The notes beneath the pieces are model-generated. The model saw nothing but the letters and a program-made list of their open reading frames with translations. It ran no database searches and was not told the origin of the DNA. From assembly GCF_016863275.1 (NCBI RefSeq), contig NZ_BOOO01000005.1:1-64000 (forward strand): a stretch of DNA of 64,000 nt, given 5' to 3'. Shown here piece after piece: positions 1-9,251 of the stretch (positions are counted from its first letter, which is position 1; every line of letters starts with the position of its first letter). A program made the translations under genes and the position numbers. The DNA is from Planotetraspora mira (lineage in GTDB: Bacteria > Actinomycetota > Actinomycetes > Streptosporangiales > Streptosporangiaceae).

Positions 1-163
1 CCGTGGTCTTGCCCGCCCCGTTGGAGCCGAGCAGGGCGAAGATGCTGCCCCGCGCCACGTCGAAGTCCACACCGCGCAGCACCTGCAGCGTCTTGTACGA
101 CTTCTCCAGGCCCTGCACATGGATCGCGGGCGCCTGGAGATCGGCTGTTGGAGAAATGCTCAT
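1..163 (-). CDS. ABC transporter ATP-binding protein (N-terminal part)
   Basis: Only the first 54 codons lie in the window; the gene runs off the left edge on the minus strand. It starts at the ATG complementary to 161-163. The reading frame gives an N-terminal tail, the usual first beta strand (IHVQGLEKSYKTLQVLRGV) and then a Walker A loop (GSNGAGKTT) at the edge, diagnostic of an ABC ATPase that would couple ATP hydrolysis to transport at the inner face of the membrane. The type resembles drug or multidrug exporter ATPases (DrrA-like), but the signature motif and partner permease are outside the window, so the substrate is unknown. A MerR-like dyad lies just upstream, suggesting inducible expression. 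Confidence 0.9.
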   Translation of the reverse strand, partial: MSISPTADLQAPAIHVQGLEKSYKTLQVLRGVDFDVARGSIFALLGSNGAGKTT

Positions 164-181
164 GACAGCCACGATGGAGGG

Positions 182-202
182 TTGACGCTGCGTCAAGGTC
201 AA
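182..202 (-). promoter_or_regulatory. MerR-type operator/promoter candidate upstream of the ABC ATPase gene
   Basis: A perfect dyad TTGACGC-T-GCGTCAA (182-196) lies 18 bp upstream of the ATPase start. On the minus strand it directly follows a TTGACC box (complement of 197-202) that could be the -35 element. A dyad between the -35 and -10 boxes is the geometry of MerR-family activation. The -10 is weak and no merR gene is visible here, so this is inference. Confidence 0.45.
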
Positions 203-282
203 GCCCGCAGGGCGGATTCGATTCGTCGCCGGTGCGCTAATTGTGTTGCCCGGCGATCGCCGGGTTCGGCACCGTAGCGGCC

Positions 283-885
283 ATGAACATCCCCTATCGG
301 CAGATCCGTGCCGCGTACTCCGAGGAGTCCATCACCGTCTACCAGGCCTATGATCCGGCCGTCGCGGGACCCGCCGTCGCCGCGCAGCGGTTCGTCCCCC
401 CGTTCAAGCGAGAACGGATGACCTGGATCAAGCCGTCCTTCCTCTGGATGATGTACCGCTGCGGCTGGGCCACCAAGGCCGGGCAGGGCCGCGTCCTGGC
501 GATCGACATCACGCGCGCGGGGTTCGAGTGGGCGCTCGGCCGTTCGTGCCTGAGCCACCCGGCCCACGGCGCCGACCAGGCGGACTGGGCGGCGCGGCTG
601 CGGCGGTCTCCGGTCCGCGTCCAGTGGGACCCCGAACGCGACCCGCACCACAACGCGTTGCCGTACCGGTCGATCCAGATCGGCCTGTCCGGCGAGGCCG
701 TCGACCGCTACCTGGACGAGTGGACCGTGGCGATCACCGACATCACCGACCTGGTCCGCACCGCCCACGCGGTCGTCAGGAGCGGTCAGGATCCCGCCGG
801 GCTGCTTCCCGTCGAGCGGCCGTACCCGATCAGCGCGGGCCTCGCCTCGATCATCGAGGCGACGACGGAGGCGGACGTCGTCTGA
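283..885 (+). CDS. DUF4291 family protein
   Basis: A 200-residue protein whose sequence matches the DUF4291 family: the opening IPYRQIRAAYSEESITVYQAY, then FKRERMTWIKPSFLWMMYRCGWATK and the later RSIQIGL. The biochemical function of the family is not established. The ATG at 283 is preferred over the ATG at 241 because the family begins directly with the RQIRA segment and the 14 extra residues look like non-coding sequence. There is no signal peptide or membrane segment, so it should be cytoplasmic. It stands alone between the divergent ABC gene and an MBL hydrolase on the same strand. Confidence 0.85.
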   Translation: MNIPYRQIRAAYSEESITVYQAYDPAVAGPAVAAQRFVPPFKRERMTWIKPSFLWMMYRCGWATKAGQGRVLAIDITRAGFEWALGRSCLSHPAHGADQADWAARLRRSPVRVQWDPERDPHHNALPYRSIQIGLSGEAVDRYLDEWTVAITDITDLVRTAHAVVRSGQDPAGLLPVERPYPISAGLASIIEATTEADVV

Positions 886-933
886 GCCGCCCTCGGCGCA
901 GATGGGTCGGGTGAAGGTGAATAGTCTGGCGGG

Positions 934-1479
934 ATGGCGACAGTTCATGTGCTGACCGAAGGCTACGTCGGAGACCGGGTGGCCGGCACGGTGACCCTCA
1001 TCAGGGACGGGTCGACGATCGCCGTCGTGGATCCCGGAATGGTGGCGGACCGGCGCCTGATCCTCGATCCGATCGAGGCGCTCGGCCTGACTCCCGCGGA
1101 CGTGACCGACGTGGTGTTCTCGCACCACCATCCCGACCACACGCTCAACGCGGCGCTGTTCTCCGAGGCCCGCTTCCACGACCACTGGGCGATCTACCAG
1201 GGCGACCGCTGGGACGACCGGGACGCGGACGGCTTCGCGCTCTCCGAGTCCGTACGGCTGATGCGCACCCCCGGCCACAGCCCGGAGGACATCACCACCC
1301 TCGTGGAGACGGACGACGGACTGGTCGCGCTCACCCACCTGTGGTGGAACGCCGACGGCCCGGCCGAGGACCCGCTCGCCGTGGACGGCGCCCTGCTTCT
1401 CACGTCGCGCGAACGCCTGCTCGGCCTCTCCCCCGCCTTGATCGTCCCCGGCCACGGAGCACCGTTCTCCGTGCGCTGA
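934..1479 (+). CDS. MBL-fold metallo-hydrolase (MBLAC1-like)
   Basis: A 181-residue metallo-beta-lactamase-fold hydrolase. The metal motif HxHxDH is present as H64-H-H66-P-D68-H69 (SHHHPDH). Further ligand-type residues follow in HDHWA, in PGHSPED and in PGHG near the C terminus. Short length and layout resemble the MBLAC1 group of small thioesterase or nuclease-like MBL proteins; the substrate cannot be deduced. No export signal. A TAGTCT box about 7 bases before the ATG suggests a possibly leaderless transcript. It follows the DUF4291 gene by 48 bp. Confidence 0.85.
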   Translation: MATVHVLTEGYVGDRVAGTVTLIRDGSTIAVVDPGMVADRRLILDPIEALGLTPADVTDVVFSHHHPDHTLNAALFSEARFHDHWAIYQGDRWDDRDADGFALSESVRLMRTPGHSPEDITTLVETDDGLVALTHLWWNADGPAEDPLAVDGALLLTSRERLLGLSPALIVPGHGAPFSVR

Positions 1480-1559
1480 CCGCCCGAAGCGAGCGGGTTC
1501 GTGTTCGGTGTCCGGGCATGGCATCGTAGGTCCTCATTTGCCGCGGATGAGGAGTTTTT

Positions 1560-3428
1560 GTGACGCCAGCACCGGAGGGCATGGGAGACCGCCGCATGGA
1601 GGCAGAAGGCGAGCTGAGCATGGCCCGCCTGGCCCTCGACGACGGTGAACGGCAGCACGCGGCGGAGCACATCGCGAACGCCCTGGTCTGCGATCCCACG
1701 CTGCCGGACGCCCATGAGCTGCTGACGGTGCTCACCGCACGCTCGAAGGACCGCCTCGACCTGTTCCCGGTCGAGCAGCCGGCCTTCCTCGGCGCGGTCG
1801 TCGCCCGCGCGCACGTGCTGGCCGCCGACGGGGAGCACGACGAGGCCCTCGGCCTGCTCGTGTCGGCTCAGTGCCATCAACCGGCGGGCCGGTGGGCGGA
1901 CGTCCCCTGGGTGCTCGACGGCGCGCTCGCCACCCGGGTGCCGCCGGACGACCTGTGCGCCCTGGCCGCCCGGCTGCTCCGGGTGCTTCCCGACCCGATC
2001 CCGCGCGACATGCGGCCCGGCGTCCAGCCGTACCTCTCGCTGGTGCGCAACTCGGCCGGTCTGTGGCCGGAACACGCCGGGATCCTGTGGGTCACGTCCG
2101 TGCTGTCCCGCCGCATGGAGTTGTGGGACGAGGCGCTCGACACGGCTCTGCGCTCGGAGAAGGCGGCCCCTTCGCTGCAGGCGTCGGTGGCCGTGGCGTA
2201 CGCCTACCGGAGCATGAAGCGCTGGGCCGAGGCCGAGCGGGCCTTCCTGCGCGCCCTGGAGCACGATCCCGGCAACGCCGCGGTGGAGACCGACATCGCG
2301 GAACTGCTCGCGACGAGCGGACGCGCCGAGGACGGGCTCGTCTGGGTGGAACGCGTCCTCGAACGCGAGCCGCACCAGGAGAACGCCTTCCCCACGGCGT
2401 GCGGCATGCGCTTCGCACGCGACGGCGACGTGCGCCACTTGATCGACCTCGCCGACCACCTGCGCGAACACCCCGACAATTCGCACGCCGAGGGCGTGCT
2501 GACGTCCTGGTCCCAGCGTCGTTTCTGGCTCGGCCCGGTGCCGGCGCCCTCAGAGTCGGTCGTCAACGTGCTGTCCCAGGTGCTGGAGGCGGAGGAGAAG
2601 CCGAGCGGGGGAACGTTGACCGTCTCGGCGCCGGAGCCGCCGAGCGCCCTGCTGGCCTTCAAACGCTCTCTCGCGGACTTCACGCTGACGATCGACGGCG
2701 TTCCCGACCCCGACCCGCGGTCGCCTGTTCCTGATGTGTTCGCGGCGGGCCCGGTCCGCTCGATCGGCAGAAGGGTGTGGGACTACGAGGGAACCGAGGC
2801 CCGGCCGTCGGCCGCCCCGCCGTCACCCGAGGCTGCCCGCGCGCTGCAGGACATCGCCCAGGAGGGATGGCCGCATCTCCTCGCCGCCTACGATCACGCG
2901 GTGCGCCTGTCGGGTCTGCCCCTCGACGACCTCCTCGGCGTTCTGGTCCACCCGCCGGCGCCGCTGAAGGACGACGCGGCCACCTGGCCGGAGTGGATCC
3001 GCTCGGTCCAGGCGTGGGCCTGCCTCGGCATCGCCCATCATCGGGCGGACCAGCCCTGGGCCGCCTCCGACCGGCGGGCGGTGCTCATCGATCTGGCATA
3101 CGGGCCGGAGGACTGGGTGACCGAGACGGCCCTGCTGGGGCTGGTCGCGACGGCGTGGGTGACGCCTGACACCCGTGCCGACGTCGCCGAACTGGTCGGA
3201 TGGCGCTTCATCGCGGCGATGGAGGCGAGCCGCACGCGCCCCGTCACCCTCCTGGAGTCGCTGGCGCTGCTGACGCTGGCGACCCCGGAGATGAATCCCG
3301 ACGTCCGGGCCCTGGCCTCACGAGTCCTGACGCCCGACGACGGCGATGAGCCGCCTCGCGCGACCGGGGAGATCAAGCCTCGCTGGTGGCGCCGCGTCGT
3401 GCCGCGGCGACGCCGTGGCGGGTCCTGA
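1560..3428 (+). CDS. Tetratricopeptide-repeat protein
   Basis: A 622-residue, mainly alpha-helical protein rich in Ala, Leu and Arg. TPR-like helix pairs are clear around residues 195-270 (WDEALDTALRSEKAAPS, WAEAERAFLRALEHDPGN, GLVWVERVLEREPHQ). The C-terminal 270 residues are helical and end in a very basic tail. It is probably a scaffold for protein contacts; no catalytic motif and no signal peptide are seen. The GTG start at 1560 is chosen because GAGGAG lies 5-6 bases upstream; later in-frame ATG codons (for example 1581) lack such a site. The partner is unknown. Confidence 0.75.
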   Translation: MTPAPEGMGDRRMEAEGELSMARLALDDGERQHAAEHIANALVCDPTLPDAHELLTVLTARSKDRLDLFPVEQPAFLGAVVARAHVLAADGEHDEALGLLVSAQCHQPAGRWADVPWVLDGALATRVPPDDLCALAARLLRVLPDPIPRDMRPGVQPYLSLVRNSAGLWPEHAGILWVTSVLSRRMELWDEALDTALRSEKAAPSLQASVAVAYAYRSMKRWAEAERAFLRALEHDPGNAAVETDIAELLATSGRAEDGLVWVERVLEREPHQENAFPTACGMRFARDGDVRHLIDLADHLREHPDNSHAEGVLTSWSQRRFWLGPVPAPSESVVNVLSQVLEAEEKPSGGTLTVSAPEPPSALLAFKRSLADFTLTIDGVPDPDPRSPVPDVFAAGPVRSIGRRVWDYEGTEARPSAAPPSPEAARALQDIAQEGWPHLLAAYDHAVRLSGLPLDDLLGVLVHPPAPLKDDAATWPEWIRSVQAWACLGIAHHRADQPWAASDRRAVLIDLAYGPEDWVTETALLGLVATAWVTPDTRADVAELVGWRFIAAMEASRTRPVTLLESLALLTLATPEMNPDVRALASRVLTPDDGDEPPRATGEIKPRWWRRVVPRRRRGGS

Positions 3429-3452
3429 CCCGCGACTCTGTACCGTGCGCTC

Positions 3453-4241
3453 TCACTCCGAGCGGCCACGCGGCCGCGCCGGCGGAGCGACGGCGGTCTG
3501 GTAGGCCCGGGCGATGCCGCCGGTGGCCGCCAGGAGCGGGTCGACCAGGCGCGGCAACTCCCGCACACGCCGCGACGAGACGACGATCCCCACCGCCGCC
3601 ACCGGCACGCCGTCCGCGATGATCGGCGCGGCCGCGGAGCATGAGCCGAGCGTCATCTCCTCATGGGTGACGGCGTATCCGCGGGCTCGGATCTGGGCGA
3701 GCTCCCGCGACAGCCGTCCCGGCTCGGTGACCGTGTGCGGGGTGAACCGCTCCAGCGGACGCGACAGGAAGGACGTCACGAACCAGCCGGGCTCGAACGC
3801 GAGGAGCGCCTTGCCGACGCCGGTGCAGTGCATGGGCAGGCGGCCTCCGGTGTGCGAGACGATCGGCACCGCGCGCTTGCCGAACACCCGGTCCACGTAG
3901 AGCACCTCGACGCCCTCGCGGATCGCCAGGTGGACGTTCTCCCCCGTGCTGCCGAACAGCTCCTGCAGCCAGGGATGCGCGACCGCCTGCAAGGAGTCGG
4001 GGGCGAGTTGCCCGAGCTCCCACAACCGGATCCCGATGTGGTAGCTCCCGTCCGCCGTGCGGCGCAGCGCCTGCCACTCCTCGAGCTCGCCGACCAGCCG
4101 GTGGACGGTGCTCAGGGCCATCCCGCTGCGGGCCGCGATCTCGCTCAGTGTCAGCCGGGAGTGATCGACGTCGAAGGCGTCGAGGATCGCCAGGACACGC
4201 GAGGTGACCGAACGTCCCGGATCGCGCGCGCCCCCGGCCAT
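3453..4241 (-). CDS. IclR family transcriptional regulator of the pob/pca genes
   Basis: A 262-residue IclR regulator. The N-terminal winged helix (SVTSRVLAILDAFDVDHSRLTL, IAARSGMALSTVHRLVGELE) is followed by the IclR effector-binding domain (GVEVLYVDRV, MHCTGVGKALLAF, EEMTLGSCSAAAPI). IclR proteins such as PcaR, PcaU and PobR control protocatechuate and 4-hydroxybenzoate genes, and this gene is divergent from pobA, so it very likely senses an intermediate of that pathway. The ATG at 4241 is used rather than an upstream in-frame start at 4304, which would run through the shared promoter and its dyad. Whether it activates or represses cannot be told from sequence. Confidence 0.88.
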   Translation of the reverse strand: MAGGARDPGRSVTSRVLAILDAFDVDHSRLTLSEIAARSGMALSTVHRLVGELEEWQALRRTADGSYHIGIRLWELGQLAPDSLQAVAHPWLQELFGSTGENVHLAIREGVEVLYVDRVFGKRAVPIVSHTGGRLPMHCTGVGKALLAFEPGWFVTSFLSRPLERFTPHTVTEPGRLSRELAQIRARGYAVTHEEMTLGSCSAAAPIIADGVPVAAVGIVVSSRRVRELPRLVDPLLAATGGIARAYQTAVAPPARPRGRSE

Positions 4242-4257
4242 CCGCCTCACCACCGAA

Positions 4258-4273
4258 AATCGTTCGGGCGATT
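4258..4273. promoter_or_regulatory. Candidate IclR operator between regulator and pobA
   Basis: Imperfect palindrome AATCG-TTCGGG-CGATT in the 89-bp divergent intergenic region. Size and position fit an operator controlling both the regulator and pobA. Assigned from symmetry and context only. Confidence 0.4.
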
Positions 4274-4330
4274 CCACTGAGTAGAAGCAAAGACTACGCT
4301 CCACCCCCCGCGCTCCCGAATGCTCGTCTC

Positions 4331-5503
4331 ATGCGAACCAAGGTCGGGATCATCGGAGCGGGGCCGGCGGGCCTGCTGCTCTCCCACCTGCTCCACATAC
4401 GCGGCATCGACTCGGTGGTGCTGGAACGACGCTCACGGGCGTACGTGGAGCAGCGGATACGGGCAGGCGTGCTGGAACAGGGCACGGTGGACACCCTCGT
4501 CGCCTCGGGGGTGGGCGAGCGCCTGCTCAGGGAGGGGCTGCCCCACCAGGGCATCGAGTTGCGGTACGGCGGCGCGGGCCACCGCATCGCGTTCGAGAAG
4601 CTGGTGCCGGGACGGGCCATCACGGTGTACGGCCAGCAGGAGGTCGTCAAGGACCTCATCGCCGCCCGGCTCGCGGCGGGCGGAGACGTCCGGTTCGAGG
4701 TCGACGACGTGGCCGTGCACGACATCGGCACGGACCGGCCGTACGTGACCTTCGGAGACGAGCGCCTGGACTGCGACGTCATCGCGGGGTGCGACGGCTT
4801 CCACGGGGTCTGCCGGCCCTCGATCCCCGAAGGGACGCTGACCGAGTTCCGGCGCGACTACCCCTTCGCCTGGCTGGGCATCCTGGCCAGGGTCACCCCG
4901 TCGGCCGACGAGCTCATATACGCGCGCACCGACCGCGGCTTCGCCCTGCACAGCATGCGCTCCCCCGAGATCAGCAGGTTCTACCTGCAGGTGGCGGCCG
5001 ACGACCACATCGACGCGTGGCCGGACGAGCGGATCTGGGCGGAGCTCAGGACGCGTCTGGAGACCGTGCCGGGCTTCACACTCGCCACCGGCGAGATCAT
5101 CGAGAAGGGGATCACCCCGATGCGCAGCTTCGTGGCCGAGCCCATGCAGTACGGCCGGCTCTTCCTCACGGGGGACGCCGCGCACATCGTGCCGCCCACC
5201 GGGGCCAAGGGGCTGAACCTCGCGGTGGCCGATGTGCGGGTGCTGACCGAGGCACTGGGCGCCTTCTTCGCGGACGGCTCGACCGGCCCGCTCGACGACT
5301 ACTCCCGCGCCTGCCTCACCCGGGTGTGGCGGGCCCAGCACTTCTCCTGGTGGATGACCACGCTGCTGCACACCTTCGACTCCGACGACGAGTACGGCAG
5401 GCGGCTGCAGACCTCTTATCTCGACTACGTGACCACCTCCGAGGCGGCGGCCACGACGCTCGCGGAGAACTACGTGGGCCTGCCGTACGGGGAGGAGGGA
5501 TGA
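4331..5503 (+). CDS. pobA: 4-hydroxybenzoate 3-monooxygenase
   Basis: A 390-residue FAD monooxygenase that hydroxylates 4-hydroxybenzoate to protocatechuate with NAD(P)H and oxygen. Visible are the dinucleotide fold G9-x-G11-x-x-G14, the substrate-domain segment SRFYLQVAADDHIDAW typical of PobA, and the second FAD motif GRLFLTGDAAHIVPPTGAKG followed by LNLA. Length equals that of Pseudomonas PobA (about 394). It is first in the pob-pca operon, overlaps pcaI by ATGA, and is transcribed divergently from the IclR gene. The upstream ribosome-binding site is weak, but the start fits the family exactly. Confidence 0.96.
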   Translation: MRTKVGIIGAGPAGLLLSHLLHIRGIDSVVLERRSRAYVEQRIRAGVLEQGTVDTLVASGVGERLLREGLPHQGIELRYGGAGHRIAFEKLVPGRAITVYGQQEVVKDLIAARLAAGGDVRFEVDDVAVHDIGTDRPYVTFGDERLDCDVIAGCDGFHGVCRPSIPEGTLTEFRRDYPFAWLGILARVTPSADELIYARTDRGFALHSMRSPEISRFYLQVAADDHIDAWPDERIWAELRTRLETVPGFTLATGEIIEKGITPMRSFVAEPMQYGRLFLTGDAAHIVPPTGAKGLNLAVADVRVLTEALGAFFADGSTGPLDDYSRACLTRVWRAQHFSWWMTTLLHTFDSDDEYGRRLQTSYLDYVTTSEAAATTLAENYVGLPYGEEG

Positions 5504-6243
5504 GCAAGCTGGTGGCCGGAGCCCATGACGCCGTGGCGGACGTCGGCGACGGCGCATCGCTGGCAGTGGGCGGCTTCGGGTTGTCCGGCGTGCCGTCCGT
5601 GCTCGTCCACGCCCTGCTCGAACGCGGCGTCAGCGGCCTGCACGTCGTCTCCAACAACTGCGGCACCAACGGACGCGGGCTCGGCGAGTTGCTGGCGGCC
5701 GGCCAGATCGCCCGCGTGACCGGCTCCTACGTCGGAGACAACAAGGAGTTCGCCCGGCAGTACCTCGCGGGTGAGGTGGAGTTGGAGCTGATCCCGCAGG
5801 GCACGCTGGCCGAGCGCCTGCGGGCGGGCGGTTGCGGCATCCCCGCCTTCTACACGCCCGCGGGAGTGGGCACGCTCGTCGCGGAGGGCGGGCTCCCGTG
5901 GCGGTACAACCCGGACGGCAGCGTCGCGGTCGCCTCCCCTCCCAAGGAGGTCCGCGAGTTCGACGGGACGCCGTACGTCCTGGAGCGCGCGATCGTCACC
6001 GACTTCGCGCTGGTCCGCGCGTGGAAGGGCGACGTGCACGGCAACCTCGTCTTCCACGCCTCCGCGCGCAACTTCAACCCCCTCGCCGCGATGGCGGGAC
6101 GCGTGACGATCGCCGAGGTCGAGGAGATCTGCGACCTGGACCCCGGCGAGGTGCACCTTCCCGGGGTGTTCGTGCAGCGCGTGCTCGCCCTCGGCCCCGA
6201 CGAGGCGGCCGACAAGCCGATCGAGAAGCGGACGGTGCGCTGA
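5500..6243 (+). CDS. pcaI: 3-oxoadipate CoA-transferase subunit A
   Basis: A 247-residue alpha subunit of the succinyl-CoA:3-oxoadipate CoA transferase, which activates beta-ketoadipate for thiolysis. Family motifs: [11 protein letters not shown] (CoA-binding glycine loop), [20 protein letters not shown], and [13 protein letters not shown]. The start is the ATG inside GGAGGGATGA, overlapping the pobA stop by 4 bp and carrying its own GGAGG ribosome-binding site. It overlaps pcaJ by one base (TGATG), as expected for subunits made in equal amounts. Confidence 0.95.
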   Translation: MSKLVAGAHDAVADVGDGASLAVGGFGLSGVPSVLVHALLERGVSGLHVVSNNCGTNGRGLGELLAAGQIARVTGSYVGDNKEFARQYLAGEVELELIPQGTLAERLRAGGCGIPAFYTPAGVGTLVAEGGLPWRYNPDGSVAVASPPKEVREFDGTPYVLERAIVTDFALVRAWKGDVHGNLVFHASARNFNPLAAMAGRVTIAEVEEICDLDPGEVHLPGVFVQRVLALGPDEAADKPIEKRTVR

Positions 6244-6866
6244 TGTCCTGGAGCAGGGAGCAGATGGCGGCTCGAGCGGCCGACGAACTGCCCGACGGCG
6301 GCTACGTCAACCTCGGCATCGGCCTGCCCACGCTCATCCCCGGCCATCTGAACGGCAGGCCCGTCGTCGTCCATTCGGAGAACGGCGTGCTGGGCGTCGG
6401 GCCCTACCCGGAGCCGGACGAGGTCGACCCCGACCTGATCAACGCGGGCAAGGAGACCGTCACGGTGCTCCCCGGGGCGTCGTTCTTCGATTCCGCGTTG
6501 TCGTTCGGCATGATCCGCGGAGGGCACATCGACGTTGCGGTTCTCGGCGCGATGCAGGTGTCGGCCCGGGGGGATCTGGCCAACTGGGCCGTCCCCGGAA
6601 AGATCGTCAGAGGAATGGGCGGAGCGATGGACCTCGTCCACGGCGCGAAGAAGGTGATCGTCCTCATGGAGCACACGGCCAGGGACGGCACACCCAAGAT
6701 CGTGCCCGAGTGCACGCTTCCCCTGACGGGCCGGGCCTGTGTGCACCGGATCATCACCGACCTGGCCGTCATCGACGTGACCGGCGAGGGGTTGCGCCTG
6801 GTGGAGACCGCCTCCGGCGTCACGGCCGAGGACGTACGAGCGAAGACGGGAGCCGACCTGTGGTGA
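6243..6866 (+). CDS. pcaJ: 3-oxoadipate CoA-transferase subunit B
   Basis: A 207-residue beta subunit partnering PcaI. The catalytic glutamate that forms the enzyme-CoA thioester is E46 in HSENGVLG; the glycine-rich [10 protein letters not shown] and the later [15 protein letters not shown] segments are typical. The ATG shares its A with the pcaI stop and the stop codon overlaps the pcaF start, so pcaI-J-F are translationally coupled. Confidence 0.95.
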   Translation: MSWSREQMAARAADELPDGGYVNLGIGLPTLIPGHLNGRPVVVHSENGVLGVGPYPEPDEVDPDLINAGKETVTVLPGASFFDSALSFGMIRGGHIDVAVLGAMQVSARGDLANWAVPGKIVRGMGGAMDLVHGAKKVIVLMEHTARDGTPKIVPECTLPLTGRACVHRIITDLAVIDVTGEGLRLVETASGVTAEDVRAKTGADLW

Positions 6867-8044
6867 GAGACGTCTACATCGCGGCCGCGGTCCGCACGCC
6901 GATCGGCAGGTACGGCGGAGCGCTCGCCGGGGTGCGCCCCGACGATCTGGCCGCCGACGCGATCCGCGCGCTGCTGGACCGGGCCCCCGGTCTCGATCCG
7001 GAGAGGATCGACGACGTGGTCTTCGGCGCGGCGAACGGCGCCGGCGAGGACAACCGCAACGTGGGCCGGATGGCCGCCCTGCTGGCCGGGCTGCCCGTCT
7101 CCGTGCCGGGCGCCACCGTCAACCGGCTCTGCGCCTCGGGCCTCGAGGCGGTCGTCCAGGCGGCCAGGGCCGTGGCCTGCGGCGACGCCTCCGTCGTGGT
7201 GGCGGGCGGCGTCGAGTCGATGAGCCGCGCGCCCTGGGTGCTGCCCAAACCCGAGCGCGGTTTCCCCCGCGGGCACGAGCAGTTGTACTCCACGACGCTC
7301 GGCTGGCGGATGGTCAATCCCCGGATGCCGGAACAGTGGACGGTCTCCCTCGGCGAGGCGACCGAGATGCTCGGGAAGCGGTACGGCGTCAGCCGCGACG
7401 CCCAGGACGCCTGGGCCGCGCGCAGCCACCGGCTGGCCGCCGCCGCGTGGAAGGACGGCCTGTTCGACGCCGAGGCCGTCGTCACGCAGGACGGGCTCGA
7501 CCGCGACGAGTCGATCAGGGAGGACACCTCCCCCGAAGCGCTGTCGCGGCTCCGGCCGGCCTTCGCCCCCGACGGCACCATCACGGCGGGCAACTCCTCG
7601 CCGCTGAACGACGGCGCCGCCGCCGTGCTGGTCACCGACTCCGACGGCCTGGCCGAGCATGACCTGCGGCCGCTCGCCCGCGTGGTGTCGACCGGTGTCG
7701 CGGGCACGGACCCGGTCGACTTCGGCATCGGGCCCGTCCAGGCCGTCGCCAGGGCCCTCGGCCGGGCGCGGATCGGCCTCGGCGACCTCGACGCGGTCGA
7801 GCTGAACGAGGCGTTCGCCGCGCAGGTGCTCGCCTGCCTCGCCGAGTGGCCCGACCTCGACCCCGGGGTCGTCAACCCGCAGGGCGGGGCCATCGCGCTC
7901 GGGCACCCGCTCGGCTGCTCGGGCGCCCGGCTGGCCGGAACCCTGGCCCACCAGCTGTCGCGCCGCGGCCGCGGCTACGGCGTCGCCACGTTGTGCGTCG
8001 GCGTCGGGCAGGGACTCGCGCTCGTCCTCGAAGGAACCTCATGA
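6863..8044 (+). CDS. pcaF: 3-oxoadipyl-CoA thiolase (acetyl-CoA acyltransferase)
   Basis: A 393-residue thiolase that splits 3-oxoadipyl-CoA into succinyl-CoA and acetyl-CoA. The nucleophilic cysteine is C90 in NRLCASGLE; the C-terminal [10 protein letters not shown] and LCVGVGQG supply the catalytic His and second Cys. The start is a GTG overlapping the pcaJ stop (a GTG-GTG pair begins at 6860; either is possible). A motif near the N terminus, [14 protein letters not shown], is typical of PcaF/PaaJ. It overlaps pcaH by 4 bp. Confidence 0.95.
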   Translation: MRDVYIAAAVRTPIGRYGGALAGVRPDDLAADAIRALLDRAPGLDPERIDDVVFGAANGAGEDNRNVGRMAALLAGLPVSVPGATVNRLCASGLEAVVQAARAVACGDASVVVAGGVESMSRAPWVLPKPERGFPRGHEQLYSTTLGWRMVNPRMPEQWTVSLGEATEMLGKRYGVSRDAQDAWAARSHRLAAAAWKDGLFDAEAVVTQDGLDRDESIREDTSPEALSRLRPAFAPDGTITAGNSSPLNDGAAAVLVTDSDGLAEHDLRPLARVVSTGVAGTDPVDFGIGPVQAVARALGRARIGLGDLDAVELNEAFAAQVLACLAEWPDLDPGVVNPQGGAIALGHPLGCSGARLAGTLAHQLSRRGRGYGVATLCVGVGQGLALVLEGTS

Positions 8045-8709
8045 CGCACCCCCCTTATCTGAGTCCCGCCTACCGCAGCACCCTCCTGCGGGCCCCCTCC
8101 CGCCCGCCTCTGCTGCTCAAGGCCGATCCGGACACGATCGAGCTGACCAGCCCCGTGTTCGGCCATCACGAGGTGGCGGAGCACGAGGCGGACCTCACCC
8201 GGCAGCACTCAGGTGAGCCGCTGGGTGAGCGCATCACCGTCTCCGGCCGGATCCTCGACGCCGCGGGCCGCCCCGTGAGGAACACGCTGGTGGAGATCTG
8301 GCAGACCAACGCGGCCGGACGCTACGCCCACCCGGTCGACCGGCATCCCGCGCCGCTCGATCCCAACTTCACCGGCGCGGGACGCTGTCTCACCGACGAC
8401 GACGGCCGCTACCGCTTCGTCACGATCAAGCCGGGCGCCTACCCCTGGCGCAACCACCACAACGCCTGGCGCCCCGCCCACATCCACTTCTCCGTCTTCG
8501 GCACCGCTTTCACCCAGCGCCTGGTCACGCAGATGTACTTCCCCGGCGACCCCCTGTTCCCCTTCGACCCGATCTTCCAGTCGGTTCCCGACCCCGCCGC
8601 CCGCGAACGGCTGATCGCCGCGTTCGACATCGACGCGACCGAGCCGGAATGGGCCCTCGGCTACCGGTTCGACGTCACGCTGGGACGCACCCCCATGGAG
8701 GACTCATGA
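8041..8709 (+). CDS. pcaH: Protocatechuate 3,4-dioxygenase beta subunit
   Basis: A 222-residue catalytic subunit of the intradiol dioxygenase that opens the protocatechuate ring to 3-carboxy-cis,cis-muconate. The four Fe(III) ligands appear with the exact family spacing: Y95, Y134, H147 and H149 (the last two in RPAHIHFSV). EIWQTNAAGRY and PGAYPWRNHHNAWRPAHIHF are hallmark segments. It overlaps pcaF and pcaG by ATGA. Confidence 0.97.
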   Translation: MTHPPYLSPAYRSTLLRAPSRPPLLLKADPDTIELTSPVFGHHEVAEHEADLTRQHSGEPLGERITVSGRILDAAGRPVRNTLVEIWQTNAAGRYAHPVDRHPAPLDPNFTGAGRCLTDDDGRYRFVTIKPGAYPWRNHHNAWRPAHIHFSVFGTAFTQRLVTQMYFPGDPLFPFDPIFQSVPDPAARERLIAAFDIDATEPEWALGYRFDVTLGRTPMEDS

Positions 8710-9197
8710 CGACCCCGTCCCAGACGGTCGGTCCCTTCTTCGGCTACGCCCTGCCGTACGAACGGGGCTGGGAACTCGTCCCCGAGGACCACGCCGGGGC
8801 GATCACGGTGACCGGCCGGGTGCTCGACGGCGCGGGCGAGCCGGTCCCCGACGCGCTGCTGGAGTTGTGGCTGGGCGAGACGGGGACCCGTGGCGCGCTC
8901 GACCGCCGGGGCCCCGGCGTCTCGGGCTTCGGGCGCTGCCCCACCGCGCCGGACGGCGGCTATCGGTTCCGTACGGCCCGGCCCGCCACGCCGTACCTCG
9001 CGCTGCTGGTCTTCGCCCGGGGCCTGCTCAGGCCGGTGCTGACCCGTGTCTACCTCGAGGACGTGCCGGACCCGTTGCTGGACTCCCTCGAACCGGCCCT
9101 GCGGGCCACGCTGGTCGCGCGGGCCGAAGGAATCGGCACCTACCGGTTCGACGTCCGACTGCAGGGCGAAGGGGAGACGGCCTTCCTTGAGTTCTGA
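8706..9197 (+). CDS. pcaG: Protocatechuate 3,4-dioxygenase alpha subunit
   Basis: A 163-residue non-iron partner of PcaH. It has the characteristic start SQTVGPFFGYALPY, the beta-sandwich core (ITVTGRVLDGAGEPVPDALLELW) and the C-terminal YRFDVRLQGEGETAFLEF. Iron ligands are absent, as expected for the alpha subunit. Slightly shorter than the usual ~190-200 residues. It overlaps pcaH by 4 bp. Unusually for this operon, 54 non-coding bases follow before the next gene, where pcaB would be expected. Confidence 0.95.
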   Translation: MTTPSQTVGPFFGYALPYERGWELVPEDHAGAITVTGRVLDGAGEPVPDALLELWLGETGTRGALDRRGPGVSGFGRCPTAPDGGYRFRTARPATPYLALLVFARGLLRPVLTRVYLEDVPDPLLDSLEPALRATLVARAEGIGTYRFDVRLQGEGETAFLEF

Positions 9198-9251
9198 CCT
9201 TCGCTCCCCCTTCACGGCACACCCCGGCGACGGCCGGCGGACGGGAACCAC

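Noticed and set aside
4242-4304. Longer N terminus for the IclR regulator
   Set aside because: It would place the divergent promoter dyad inside the coding region and adds residues not seen in the family.
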